The notes under the pieces: model-generated
The model's input: the letters and a program-made list of their open reading frames with translations, nothing else
Databases searched by the model: none
Told to the model about the DNA's origin: nothing
Source of the DNA: Rhinopithecus roxellana
Lineage: Eukaryota > Chordata > Mammalia > Primates > Cercopithecidae
Direction of reading: 5' to 3'
NCBI RefSeq assembly: GCF_007565055.1
Contig: NC_044553.1
Span: 105,003,858 to 105,067,857, forward strand
Length of the DNA: 64,000 nt
Shown here: one piece after another, positions 47,151 through 58,660 of the stretch
How the letters are laid out: the number at the start of each line of letters is the position of its first letter
Position numbering within the stretch: the first letter of the stretch is position 1
Program-made: the position numbers and the translations under genes

Positions 47151-47838
47151 ACAAACATGATGCAAAAAGAAAACTACTGTATGATCCAGCAATCTCACAA
47201 CTGGGTATATATCCAAAGGACATGAAATCAGTATTCACTCTCATGTTCAGTATACTGTTCACAATAGCTAAGATATGGAACCAAGCTAAGTGTCCACCGA
47301 CAGTGAATGGATAAAGAAAATGTGGTACACACACACAACAGAATATTATTTAGCTATAAAAAATAACAAAATCCTGTTATTAATGGCAAGAGGGATGAGC
47401 CTGGAGGACATTATGTTAAATGAAATAAACCAGGCACAGAAAGACAACCACCATACGATCTCACTGATAACGTGGAATCTAAATAAGTTGATTTCACAGA
47501 AATAAAGAGTACAATAGTGGTTACTAGAGGCTGGGACAAGGATGGGGAAGAGAGAATGGGGAGAGGTTGGTCAATGGGTAAAGAGTCATAGGAGGAAAAA
47601 ATGTAGTGTTCCATCACATCCAAGGGTGACTATAGTTAGCAATAATATATTGTATATTTCAAACTAGCTGGAAGAGAGGATTTTGAATGTTTTCACCATT
47701 AAGAAATAATTAATGTTTGAGGTGACTGATATGCTAATTATCCTAATTTGATCATTACACATTGTATACATGTACCAAAATATCACACTGTACTCCATAA
47801 ATACGTTCAACTATGTGTCAATTAAAAATGAAAAAAGC
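47151..47838 (+). mobile_element. L1MA-type 3' end
   Basis: GTATGATCCAGCAATCTCAC, AACAGAATATTATTTAGCTA, ACGTGGAATCTAAATAAGTT and CATTACACATTGTATACATG are the end of ORF2 and the 3' UTR of an L1MA element, 5' truncated. Frames on both strands here derive from it. Confidence 0.88.
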
Positions 47839-47874
47839 ATTTGCTGTTATGCTAAAGAGTTTAAGACTCTATTC

Positions 47875-48440
47875 AGGGGCAACAGGGAGCCAGAGAAGAT
47901 GTTTGAACAAAGAAGTGATATGACTTACACTGTCATTCAGAAAGGCAGTAAAAAAGTCTTTAGCTTCATCCAGTCTAATCTCCCTTGTCTGGATTTCAGA
48001 CTGCTCCATGACCCTTATCCAATCTCATTTTCTATTGTTCTTCAAGATAAAGCCTAATTGTGTCTCAAGGTTCCACAATCAGGATGTGGTTCTTCCTACT
48101 TCAATGTCCCCGGCTCTTAAAATAATCATGGTTTCTGCAATTCCCTCTCTTGCCTATCCACCTTAGTCAAAGTCCATCCTTTAATTCTACTTTCCCAATT
48201 CAGCTCTCTCTACCTACTCTAACCCTCCTTAAAATGCTCTCCTTTTAACCACTATGGGGCTTAGACTCTGCCTTGCTGACTCTATGGTGTCCTGCCCTGT
48301 ATTGTTCATTGCTACTGCATGTTGGTCTGATTCTAAGCAAATAATAACTGCCTTAAAGGCAAGAGCCATTTCTCAAATTTCTCCAGAGTGCCAAAAATGG
48401 TATGAGACATCCAAGGTGGGATGAATAAATAATAATGTCT
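47875..48440 (+). mobile_element. Probable L2 fragment(s)
   Basis: CCACTATGGGGCTTAGACTC, GCCTTAAAGGCAAGAGCCAT and GGATGAATAAATAATAATGT fit an L2 3' region. The first ~110 bp may be a separate piece in the other orientation. Confidence 0.5.
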
Positions 48441-49234
48441 TTGTTTACCACCAAAATCACAACCCTAAGACTTCCAATGGCTGACCAAATTTAGTTATTA
48501 AACAAGGAGAGAAAATAATTTTGTCTGAAGTAGTTTCTCTATTAGAAGAATACAAGTCCTGGCCAGACACAAAAACTCCTGCTCAAAATAACCACAACCC
48601 AAGGAAAATATGAATCCCACATAAAATAAAAATGTATTACTTTAGGAAATTACTTGACTTCTTATTTTTCTCTTCACTGCAAAAAGAATAGCTCTAGCAT
48701 AGTCAACACAGTCAGACAAGCCCAAAAATGATTCAGCTTCCCATGGAAGACTTCCCTCATCCCTCCAGGCAAATATACACCATTATACAGTCATGCTCTC
48801 CAAAAAATGCAGAGGTACAACTTGCTCTTTTTATCAATTGTCCAAAAAAACAAAGCAAAGGGGAAAAGAGAGAAGTCCTTTATGAAAAAGCCTATCTGCC
48901 AACACTACTGCCAGGTTAATTTTGGCATTCACTCATACTCAAAGCAATAAACTTGCTTCTGTTCATTCAGAGACTATTATTTGGAGCTTGCATTTTGAGA
49001 ATTTTACTTAACTACAACAGATATTTTAATGTTCTGGAAATTTTTAAGGAAGTACAATGTAACTTTGTTTACCTTAGATTACACTGTAAACATTTGCTTT
49101 GGAAGGGTTATCACAAAAATATGTTTAAAGACTGGAGAATGCTCCTTTACTTAAATACATACTAGCAGAGATGTCTCATTCAAGAAGCATCAAAGGAAAT
49201 GAAGGGACAAATGAGTAGCTTAATGACTCTATTA
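48441..49234. other. Unassigned sequence
   Basis: Short frames only. Nothing recognised. Confidence 0.5.
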
Positions 49235-49370
49235 AGCTAGCATCGTGGTTAAAAGCACGAACTCTGGAGCAAGACTGCCTTAAACAAGTTATAGAAACTT
49301 TCTGTTCCTCAGTTTCTCACCTATTAAAAAAAAAGTTATGAACAATAAATGAATTAATGTATGTTACATT
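49235..49370 (+). repeat. MIR SINE fragment
   Basis: GCATCGTGGTTAAAAGCACG, AACTCTGGAGCAAGACTGCC and CTGTTCCTCAGTTTCTCACC, the sense 5' and middle part of MIR. Confidence 0.85.
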
Positions 49371-50380
49371 TTTGTCTTATTTTTTAAAAGGAGGTATTTA
49401 AGTCAGCCTACAAGGGTACATATAAAATAAAACCAAGTAACTATAGTAAAATTTTACTCAAGTCAGAACTGAAAGAACAAAACACTTTTGCTTTCAGTCA
49501 GACTGCCATATCCCCTCTGGATCTATTTTGTACCATGACATAGGAAAGCAGAAGGAAAAGCGAAGTTTTCTGATTCTCTGATAACTGGAGAAGGTAGGGA
49601 GCTACCTCAAAAACTAAGAATAAAGGAACTACTGAGTATCTGAAGCTGTTTTACAAAGAAGTACTTCTTTAAAAGCCAAGATAGAACTAGGAACACAGAT
49701 CGAAGAGTTAAGTCTCAAAAAAAAGAGAAAAGCCTCTTCATCTGAGGCAAAGGGAAAAAGAAAAGACAGATATTTATAGATTTTTTCCTGGCCAATCCCC
49801 AAGTGCCTAATTTGGATTGAACTGAAAATGTCTCCGAAACAATCCCCACCCTGAAGGCTGAAATACCAGTGTGACCCACTGGGGTAAAGAACATCTAGCT
49901 CTGAGAGGTGACCCTGGGAAAGAAGCCTAGCACCGTGACCACTTCTCTGGCCTTTTCTCTCACCTTTCCTCGCAAGATTCTTCTACTTCACTCACAAAAG
50001 TCAACTTAGTGTTCTCGGATTATTTTACACCTGGCTGCCTCCATGTCCTTGACTCTGCCATGATGTTCTTCCCAGTCTAGGCAAAACCGGAAAAGTCTTT
50101 AAGATCTCTTCAACTGTAGTAGTCACCCCCATGATGCCTCCACCAAACACCTCAGTCAAAACACTGGCCTATCTTGCCTCTGACTCCATTAGAACTGTGT
50201 TAGCATTCATCCATCGATTATCTCAGTTATGTAGGGGCCTGCTGTACAAGTGTCGTGGACAAAACATCTCCTGTTTCTTTGGATTTCTTGGCATTCAACA
50301 GTTTCTGTGTAAATAAATATATATCTCTGAAAAGGATCTTTCAGGTAAAGAAACCCACGCTCAAGGTTAAATCAAACCTA
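49371..50380. other. Unassigned sequence with possible L2 at about 49950-50340
   Basis: TCTCTGGCCTTTTCTCTCAC and similar pyrimidine-rich text weakly recalls L2. Confidence 0.4.
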
Positions 50381-50678
50381 GGTTGGGTGCTGTGGCTCAT
50401 GCCTGTAATTCCAGCACTTTGGGAGGCTGAGGCGGGCAGATCACCCAAGGTCAGGTGTTCAAGGCTAGCCTGGCCAACATGGTGAAACCCCGTCTCTACC
50501 AAAAATACAAAAATCAGCTGCGCATGGTGGTGGGTACTTGTAACCCCAGCTACTCAGGAGGCTGAGGCAGGAGAATTGTTTGAACCATAGAGGCGGAGGT
50601 TGCAGTGAGCCAAGGTCATGCCACTGCACTCTAGCCTGGGTGACAGAGCAAGACTCCATCTCCCAAAAAAAAAAAAAA
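50381..50678 (+). mobile_element. Alu SINE
   Basis: GGTTGGGTGCTGTGGCTCAT to an A tail. Flanks share ATCAAACC. Confidence 0.93.
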
Positions 50679-50919
50679 GGAGTAGATCAAACCAGTGCAG
50701 AAAATCTAGATTCAGAAGTTCCTTTCTTTAAAAATGTAAAATAAACCATAAATTTTTGACACAGAGATATGCACTAAAGGAAAAGGGCATCCACTTGGCC
50801 CACTACAAACAAATGGTATTAATAGTTAGACCTTATAAATACATGAGACCTATCAGAAATTTATCAGTAAATGAGAATATTCTGTCTACCCTTAATGCTG
50901 TTTTAAAAATTAAAAATTT

Positions 50920-51000
50920 TAATCCACTTTATTGAGGCATGATAGAAATACAAAAAATTACGTATATTTAAAGTACACAACTTGATAAGCTTGATGACTG
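50920..51000 (-). mobile_element. Antisense L1 3' fragment
   Basis: CCACTTTATTGAGGCATGAT and AAAGTACACAACTTGATAAG. Confidence 0.6.
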
Positions 51001-51149
51001 AATGCTTTTTTAAAATATAAATGGAGGTTTGGGTGGGTCCAATAAAATTATCCATCCTTGAGATTTGTCTAACTAAATACATATTGATTTTTATATTATT
51101 TTATTTGTTCACAATTATTTATAAGCTTATATCAGTACCTTTCTAAAAC

Positions 51150-51475
51150 AATTTTATTTTAAGTTCCAGGCTACATGTGCATGACTTGGAGGTCTGTTAC
51201 ATAGGTAAACATGTGCCATGTTTGTTTGCTGCACCTATCAATCCATCAACCCAAGTATTAAGCCCAGCATGCATCAGCTATTTATCCTGATGCTTTCCCA
51301 CCTCCCACCACACCCTGCTACAGGCCCCAGTGTGTGTTGTTTCCCTCCCTGCGTCCATGTGTTCTCATTGTTCAGCTCCCACTTATAAGTGAGAACATGC
51401 AGTGTTTGGTTTTCTGTTCCTGTGTTAGTATACTGAGGATAATGGCTTCCAGTTCCATCTATGTCCCTGCAAAAG
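51150..51475 (-). mobile_element. Antisense L1P 3' UTR
   Basis: CTACATGTGCATGACTTGGA, GTTACATAGGTAAACATGTG, GAGAACATGCAGTGTTTGGT and TGGCTTCCAGTTCCATCTAT are the reversed 3' end of a primate L1. Confidence 0.88.
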
Positions 51476-52008
51476 ACCCTTTCTAAGTATGCAAATATCT
51501 CCTTCTGGAATTTATATGAATATTCTACAACTGTTCCCAGTGAAACTTTTAAATACACTCTCCACAAAATGGTAAATTATTTGAGACAAAGTTTCATGAA
51601 AGAATTTTAATAATTTCTCAAAAAATAAAGGGACATATCTGTGTGTTTAATGGCTCAGAAGCTTGCAAACCACTGACTGTCGGGAATAGTTTATCTAGGA
51701 AATTAGGTAATCCATGGGGATTAAGAGCATAAATTATTATTGGGGCATCCATGAGCTCTTAGTGCAGCACTGAGCAAGAAACATGTAAGTTGTCCCTCCA
51801 ACTAGCCATCTATAGATTATTAACATCTTTCTTCTGACTGCCCTATGAAGACGTTACAGTAAACATCAGTAGTACTCAAAAGAGCTTAGCATATGGTTTA
51901 TGGTTAAGAAGAACTTCCTAATCATTCTTTCATACAAGTAGGGTTTTCCTGGGTTTGAATTCTAATAGCTCTATGACTCTAACTCTCATTCTGATGAAGC
52001 TTTTGAAG
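51476..52008. other. Unassigned sequence
   Basis: Nothing recognised. Confidence 0.5.
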
Positions 52009-52325
52009 GCCAGGTGCAGCGGTTCACGCCTGTAATCCCAGTATTTTGGGAGGCCAAGGTGGGTGGATCACCTGAGGTCAGGAGTTCAAGATCAGCCTGA
52101 CCAACATGGTGAAACCTCATCTCTACTAAAAATACAAAAATTAGCTGAGAGTGCTGGTGGGTGCCTGTAATCCTAGCTACTCGGGAGGCTTAGGCAGGAG
52201 AATCGCTTGAACCCAGGAGGCAGAGGTTACAATGAGCTGAGATTGCACCATTGTACTCCAGCCTGGGTGACAAAGCGAGGCTCCAACTTTAAAAAAAAAA
52301 AAAAAAAAGAAGAAGAAGAAGAAGA
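52009..52325 (+). mobile_element. Alu SINE with (GAA)n tail
   Basis: GGCCAGGTGCAGCGGTTCAC to A18 then GAAGAAGAAGAAGAAGAAG. Flanks GATGAAGCTTTTGA and GAAGAAGCTTTTGA. Confidence 0.94.
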
Positions 52326-52427
52326 AGCTTTTGATAAGTTCTGTTTCATTACTGAGTCAATTATCCAAATTCTACATAGACAGAAAGATGAATCACCCCT
52401 CTTGGTTCAGTCCTAAATACTCATTTT

Positions 52428-52701
52428 TTTTTTTTTTTTTGAGACGGAGTCTCACTCTGTCGCCGGGGCTGGAGTGCAGTGGCCGGATCTCAGCTCACTG
52501 CAAGCTCCGCCTCCTGAGTTCACGCCATTCTCCTGCCTCAGCCTCCCGAGTAGCTGGGACTACAGGCGCCCGCCACCTCGCCCGGCTAGTTTTTTGTATT
52601 TTTTAGTAGAGACGGGGTTTCACAGTGTTAGCCAGGATGGTCTTGATCTCCTGACCTCGTGATCTGCCCGTCTCGGCCTCCCAAAGTGCTGGGATTACAG
52701 G
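52428..52701 (-). mobile_element. 5'-truncated AluYR-type element
   Basis: GAGACGGAGTCTCACTCTGT, then stops at GGGATTACAGG, lacking the last ~24 bases of the 5' end. A perfect 16-bp duplication CCTAAATACTCATTTT (52412-52427, 52702-52717) shows it inserted already truncated. Confidence 0.95.
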
Positions 52702-52717
52702 CCTAAATACTCATTTT

Positions 52718-53525
52718 AATGGGTTATCAAAGAGGACCTCCTATTCTTCACCTAATTTTTAGCTGCAACTCCTGCCACAGTGATTAAATCAGCTTTTCAA
52801 CCTCAACTTACAAAACTTAAATCTTCAAATATATTTATTATGTAAACAGGAAATAGTTATTTTTTTAAAAAGTGACCTCTTTAAGATTGTCAGTGCCCTT
52901 AAGGAGAGAAAGTAATAAATAAAGTAAATACTGTATTCCCTTATGTAGAGTTCACTGAAGCAATACTTACAGGAAACTGTCAACTAACTAGAGATCAGCC
53001 TTGCTGAAGTTCTTCCTGTGTCCCTTTTTCTTTTGAGACAGTCAACATACATCAGACATTATAAATGCCTGCCATGTGTGAGACATGTAACAAGTCTCAT
53101 GTGGCTGAAGCAGAGTCACTGGCAGGAGGCAGCAGAGCTCCCAGTGCAGTACTTTGTGAGGCACATGAGATACATTTTAATTCCACTTGGTCTGTTCCAG
53201 GGTGGGGAAGGAGAAGAGTACAACAGGAGGCCTGAGAATGCGAAGAGAGCACCACAGGTAACACTGCACATCAGGGAAGGGCTTTAAAGAAGGAGAGTAC
53301 CCATGTCAACTCCAAAGATGCATTTCAGGCACAGAATACATTCAGTGAATACAACAATAAATTTCAAATAATAAGGGGGTTCTGGTGAGGCTGGCAGTTG
53401 GACTGTGGGGTGAAACAGTATAGCTGATGGGACTGTACAAGTAATCTTCAGAGACAGATTGTAAAGTCCATGTATGCCACATCATAAAGTTTAAAAAGCA
53501 AGGAGCTATTTAATTTACTTTGAGC
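52718..53525. other. Unassigned sequence
   Basis: No exon or named repeat. Confidence 0.5.
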
Positions 53526-53535
53526 AAGAATCTGC

Positions 53536-53815
53536 GGCCGGGCGCGGTGGCTCAAGCCTGTAATCCCAGCACTTTGGGAGGCCGAGACGGGCGGATCACG
53601 AGGTCAGGAGATCGAGACCATCCTGGCTAACACGGTGAAACCCCGTCTCTACTAAAAATACAAAAACTAGCCGGGCGAGGTGGCGGGCGCCTGTAGTCCC
53701 AGCTACTCAGGAGGCTGAGGCAGGAGAATGGCGTAAACCCGGGAGGCGGAGCTTGCAGTGAGCTGAGATCCGGCCACTGCACTCCAGCCCCGGCGACAGA
53801 GTGAGACTCTGCCTC

Positions 53816-53842
<27 letters not shown>
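53536..53842 (+). mobile_element. Young AluYR-type element
   Basis: GGCCGGGCGCGGTGGCTCAA to an A28-plus tail. CTAGCCGGGCGAGGTGG and GAGATCCGGCC are lineage marks. Duplication AAGAATCTGC at 53526-53535 and 53843-53852. Confidence 0.96.
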
Positions 53843-53846
<4 letters not shown>

Positions 53847-54600
53847 ATCTGCGACATGGGCTAGACCAAGCAGTTCTCAAAGTGCGGTCTTCAAAACCTT
53901 GAGGAGACTTTTTCAGGGTGTCTGTGTGATCAAAACTATTTTCATAGTAATGGTAAGATATTATTTGCCTTTTTACGGTGTTGACATCTGCACTGATGAT
54001 GCCTTAGTACAAAGCAAGGCATTGGTGCCAAAATGAATCAGGAGCCATTATAGTCTTCACTGCCATACTCTGAATACACACCTGTTTAAAATTCTGTGGG
54101 ACAAAATGGGAAGCAAACACAAAATACTTCTGTGTATGGAGATGTGATGCCTGTCTTGAGAACAATCACTTGTACAGTTATTTTAAGTTGTGAGCTAAAC
54201 TGCTTTTTTAGGAAACAGCACTTTACTTAAAAGAATGAGTGACAAATAATGGTTATTCAGAACTTGGGGTATTTTCTCAGAAATGAACCGAGTGGACGTG
54301 CTTCTCAAGGGAAGCAACTTACAGTATTTATAGCTGATGATAAAATTCAGATTTTAAATGAAAATGAGAATTCTGGAAAGCTTGTAGTTGTCACTGTGAG
54401 TTTGCCAATTAACCAATACTTAAAGACATGTCTGATGAAACTAGTAGTAATATTAACAAATTTGAGTTCCTGATATTGTAGAATGAAACATTCAACAATT
54501 GGAAGAGTTGTATTACTCAGTGAATCAAATACTTTCCAAATGACCAATGTAGGATTTTACAAAATTATGCATGAGTAAAAGATTCATTGAAAGTAGGACA

Positions 54601-54882
54601 GCCTGGGCGTGTTGGCTCAGGCCTGTAATCCCAGCACTTTGGGAGGCTGAGGCGGGCGGATCACGAGGTCAGGAGTTCAAGAGCAGCCTGGCCAACATGG
54701 TGAAATCCTGTCTCTATTAAAAATACAAAAATTAGCCAGGTGTGGTGGTACGCACCTGTAATACCAGCTACTGGGGAGGCGGAAGCAGGAGAATCACTTG
54801 AACCCAGGAGGTGGAGGTGGCAGTGAGCCAAGATCGCACCATTGCACTCCAGTCTGGGTGACGTTTCAAAAAAAAAAATGAG
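54601..54882 (+). mobile_element. Alu SINE inside the hAT fossil
   Basis: GCCTGGGCGTGTTGGCTCAG to an A tail. The end of the right arm is shortened. Confidence 0.92.
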
Positions 54883-54893
54883 ATAGACCAGAC

Positions 54894-55165
54894 CCAACAC
54901 AGTGGCTCATGTCGGTAATCACAGCACTTTGGGAGGCTGAGGTGGGAGGATCACCTGAGATCAGGAATTTGAGACCTGCCTGGCCAACATGGAGAAATCC
55001 CATCTCTATTAAAAATACAAAAATTAGCTGGACGTGGTGACGCACACCTGTAATCTCAGCTACTCAGGAGACTGAGGCACAAGAATGCCTTGAACCTGGG
55101 CAGCAGAGGTTGCAGTGAGCCGAGATTGTGCCACTGCACTCCAGCCTGGGCAACAGAGTGAGACA
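54894..55165 (+). mobile_element. Second Alu in tandem
   Basis: GACCCAACACAGTGGCTCAT to GCAACAGAGTGAGAC. The usual A tail is replaced by a degenerate CAGAACAGAGTA-type repeat up to about 55228. Confidence 0.9.
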
Positions 55166-55228
55166 GAACAGTTCAGAACAGAGTAGAGCACAAACAGAGT
55201 AGAGAACAGAACAGAGTACAAACAGTTC
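55166..55228 (+). repeat. Degenerate Alu-tail minisatellite
   Basis: Repeats of CAGAACAGAGTA-like units (AGAACAGTTCAGAACAGAGT and variants). Confidence 0.8.
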
Positions 55229-55698
55229 AATGATGGGATTTCAGATTCCACACTGAAAACAGCTTTTAAGAACCTACTATTTGTCAATTCTGATCCAGTA
55301 TCAAAGAAATCACATTTGAGATAACTATTAAGGTAGTTCTCCCTTTTCTAAGCATTTACCTGTATTTGCTGAATTTTCTTTATATATTTCAACCAAAACA
55401 ATGTATTGCAATGCAATAGGCTTAATGCATAAAAGAGATAAGAATCCAAATATTTTATATTAAGTCAGAAATTAAAACAATACCACTCCTCTAAATTTTT
55501 TGTAGAAAAAATATTCTTTATAAAAATATAATTTTAATGATTAGTTTATTGTAAATAAATATTTTTTAAATTTCTCAGTTTTAATTTCTAATACAGTATA
55601 CATTTCTAGATATGACCTATATAAACAAAAGCTCTTCAGGGCTCTTAATTTTTAAAAATGTAAAGAGATCTTAAGAACAAAGAGTTTGAGAACCGATG

Positions 55699-57205
55699 GG
55701 TTATAAGGAATACAAGAATAGCTGGAAGGAAAAAAAAAAAACCACAAAAACAAAGAATTCGGGTGAGAGAAGATGACAGTATGAATTCCTAAACTGGCAG
55801 TTTAATGTGATAAGTTAAATTTACTATCTCAGAGAAAAAAAGCTTTTCTTATTTAGGGGAAAAGGATGGAATCTTGTATGACAGCTTTCTAACTTAACAG
55901 ACTGTATGAAAGCTAATGCCTTTAGTTATATGTGAGATTAGGTCTAAACAATTTCATAACATTATGAATGATGCTGGTGAATTAAGGGTAATCACAGCAA
56001 GAACAATAAACAGAGATTTTTCTGAAGCGCAAATAAAATTATTTAGGAAAAGACTTTTGATGACCTATGTGCTAATGAAGTTAACCAAAAGGTACTTCCT
56101 AAGGGACTATATGGTTGAATAAGTCTCATTCCATTTTTGAAATACCAGGGCAAATGGTAAGCTGAGATGAGTAACTCTTTTTAATGCAAGTTCCTGAATT
56201 ATTACTCAGATTAGTGACCATTAATGTACATTTTAATAAATAACAGTAAATGATACCCCATAACAATAATTCTGAGCCATCAAGAAGAGGATAAATTTTG
56301 CTCAGCTTTTAAGAAGTCAGCCAAGTACATGGATATTTTAGAAATATAGTATAGCAAAGGTATCAAAGTAGAAGATCTGGCACATAAGGCTTTACCTCCA
56401 GCTATCTGACTGCCATTCCAAAAAGATTAACTTGTTACAGGTTCTACAATGAAAATGTTCCAATTTAATTCTAAGAGGGTCTTTGCTCCTGGGGAAAGTG
56501 ATATTAGGAAGAGCCATAGACACAATGCTAAGGAATGGAAGGTAAAAACTTAGTAGAAGAATTTCTACCACGCTGAATGACAAAGGCTGACAAAGACAAG
56601 TTGTTTCTTCAGCTCAGTTATTCCTTGTTGTCATCAGGACATAAATGCTTTTGGGGTTGGCTAGGGGAATATATTCCTTTAAAAGGCTATCTTGTTAAAT
56701 TTGAAATTAATGTCATACATTTGTTAAATCTTTTAATTACCACTTGTTTATTAAAAAGAACTTCCTAAAGGAACATTTGTGTTGTGAAAATGGATGTCAA
56801 TATTTAATGTCCTGTCTACTACATTAGAGATGGCCCAGCAGTGCCTCTACTTAGCAGCAGCTGTTGAAATTTCCTCCGAGTAATTGTGTATATCTAAAAG
56901 TAAAAGCCTTGCTTTCAAAAATATTTAACAATTCCCACTTTTTATTTGTTTGGATTTGTGCAATTATCTTCCTCCATTAGACTAAACTAGTTGGTTATGT
57001 GATAAAATGCTTTTCAGAGGAACAACAGTAAGCTAGCCTTTTTTTTTTCCCTAATCTAAGCTATTCCCATCTTCCCCATTCTATGCGGGGGTGATATACC
57101 ACAAGAAGTTACAGGAACAACTGCTACAAGAATTAAACATCTTGGGCCTTTACACAGCTGTTGCCATATCATGGCTTTGGTGCATGGTCAGTCACAGATG
57201 CTGTC
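55699..57205. other. Unassigned sequence
   Basis: About 1.5 kb. Short frames only, no named repeat. Confidence 0.45.
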
Positions 57206-57219
57206 AAGAGGCATGTTTA

Positions 57220-58202
57220 AGTGATCTCATTGTTCAGTTCCCACCTATGAGTGAGAACATGCGGTGTTTGGTTTTCTCTTCTTGTGATAGTTTGCTAAGA
57301 ATGATGGTTTCCAGCTGCATCCATGTCCCTACAAAGGACGCAAACTCATCCTTTTTTATGGCTGCATAGTATTCCATGGTGTATATGTGCCACATTTTCT
57401 TAATCCAGTCTGTCACAGATGGACATTTGGGTTGATTCCAAGTCTTTGCTATTGTGAATAGTGCCGCAATAAACATACGTGTACATGTGTCTTTGTAGTA
57501 GACTAATTTATAATCCTTTGGGTATATACCCAGTAGTGGGATGGCTGGGTCATATGGTACATCTAGTTCTAGATCCTTGAGGAATTGCCATACTGTTTTC
57601 CATAATGGTTGAACTAGTTTACAATCCCACCAACAGTGTAAAAGTGTTCCTATTTCTCCACATCCTCTCCAACACCTGTTGTTTCCTGACTTCTTAATGA
57701 TTGCCATTCTAACTGGTGTGAGATGGTATCTCATTGTGGTTTTGATTTGCATTTCTCTGATGGCCAGTGATGATGAGCATTTTTTCATGTGTCTGTTGGC
57801 TGTATGAATATCTTCTTTTGAGAAATGTCTGTTCATATCCTTTCCCCACTTTTTGATGGGGTTGTTTGTTTTTTTCTCGTATATTTGTTTGAGTTCTTTG
57901 TAGATTCTGGATATTAGCCCTTTGTCAGATGAGTAGGTTGCAAAAATTTTCTCCCATTCTGTAGGTTGCCTGTTCACTCTGATGGTAGTTTCTTTTGCTG
58001 TGCAAAAGTCACACACTGGGGTCTATCATGGGGAGGGGGGAGGGGGGAGGAGGGAGGGATTGCATTGGGGAGTTATACATGATATAAATGATGAATTGAT
58101 GGGTGCTGGCGAGTTGATGGGTGCAGCACACCAGCATGGCATAAGTATACATATGCAACAAACCTGCACGTTATGCACATGTACCCTAGAACTTAGAGTA
58201 TA

Positions 58203-58233
<31 letters not shown>
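57220..58233 (+). mobile_element. 5'-inverted (twin-primed) L1PA-type insertion
   Basis: The right part (about 58008-58233) is sense L1 3' UTR: CACACTGGGGTCTATCATGG, a G-rich tract, TGCACATGTACCCTAGAACT and a long A tail. The left part (57220 to ~58007) is the same L1 in reverse: on the minus strand ORF2 is open for about 260 codons, from TTIRVNRQPTEWEKIF to KTKHRMFSLIGGN and its natural stop, covering the Cys-rich C-terminal part. The segments meet head-on with about 20 bases of L1 lost between. A perfect 14-bp target duplication AAGAGGCATGTTTA lies at 57206-57219 and 58234-58247. Dead as an element: no 5' UTR, ORF1, endonuclease or RT. Confidence 0.96.
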
Positions 58234-58239
<6 letters not shown>

Positions 58240-58508
58240 CATGTTTAGTTTAGCTATCCTTTTGCTTCCCCAGCCCCCACATTAAAGGTCTCCTTCATCT
58301 TCTCTGTCCTTTTTCTACCTCCCTTCTTCCTGCTCCAAGCTCCCACAAACCAGCCTTAATAAACAAGGAAGGATCAAGGCAACATTCCACATCAGTCATA
58401 CTTCAGGGCACCTTCATGTTTGTTTGCTAATAGATGGTTGGTATTATCTAACCAATAGGGTGACTCCAAGTTTTAAAAAAACAGCAAGACTAATTCAGAG
58501 ATAATATT

Positions 58509-58647
58509 ATTTGTTACTTTCTTTTTTAATAGAGATGGGGTTTCACTTTGTTGCCTAGGCTGGTTTTGAACACCTGGACTCAAGTAATCCTCCCATCTTG
58601 GCCTCCCAAAGTGCTGGGATTACAGGCATGAACCACCACACCCAGCC
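58509..58647 (-). mobile_element. Alu monomer (FLAM-like)
   Basis: GAGATGGGGTTTCACTTTGT to CACCACACCCAGC. Perfect 13-bp duplication CAGAGATAATATT at 58496-58508 and 58648-58660. Confidence 0.92.
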
Positions 58648-58660
58648 CAGAGATAATATT

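Larger units (their letters stand above)
53867..55698 (+). mobile_element. hAT (Charlie-type) DNA transposon fossil
   Basis: Terminal repeats face each other: CAAGCAGTTCTCAAAG at the left and TTTGAGAACCGATG at the right. The interior reads as a decayed hAT transposase on the plus strand: an open 74-codon stretch (54249-54473) with GKQLTVFIADDKIQ, and near 55340 a remnant (LLPFSKHLPVFAEFS, then STKT) of the C-terminal hAT dimerisation domain. Stops and frameshifts abound. Flanking octamers GGCTAGAC and GGTTATAA are similar and may be an old target duplication. Alus at 54601 and 54894 interrupt it. Subfamily not called with confidence. Confidence 0.82.

Noticed and set aside
46740..47216. 158-codon minus frame
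   Set aside because: Partly antisense L1MA, no recognisable protein, no splice borders.
57234..58016. 260-codon minus frame as a gene
   Set aside because: It is the C-terminal part of L1 ORF2 in the inverted half of a truncated insertion.
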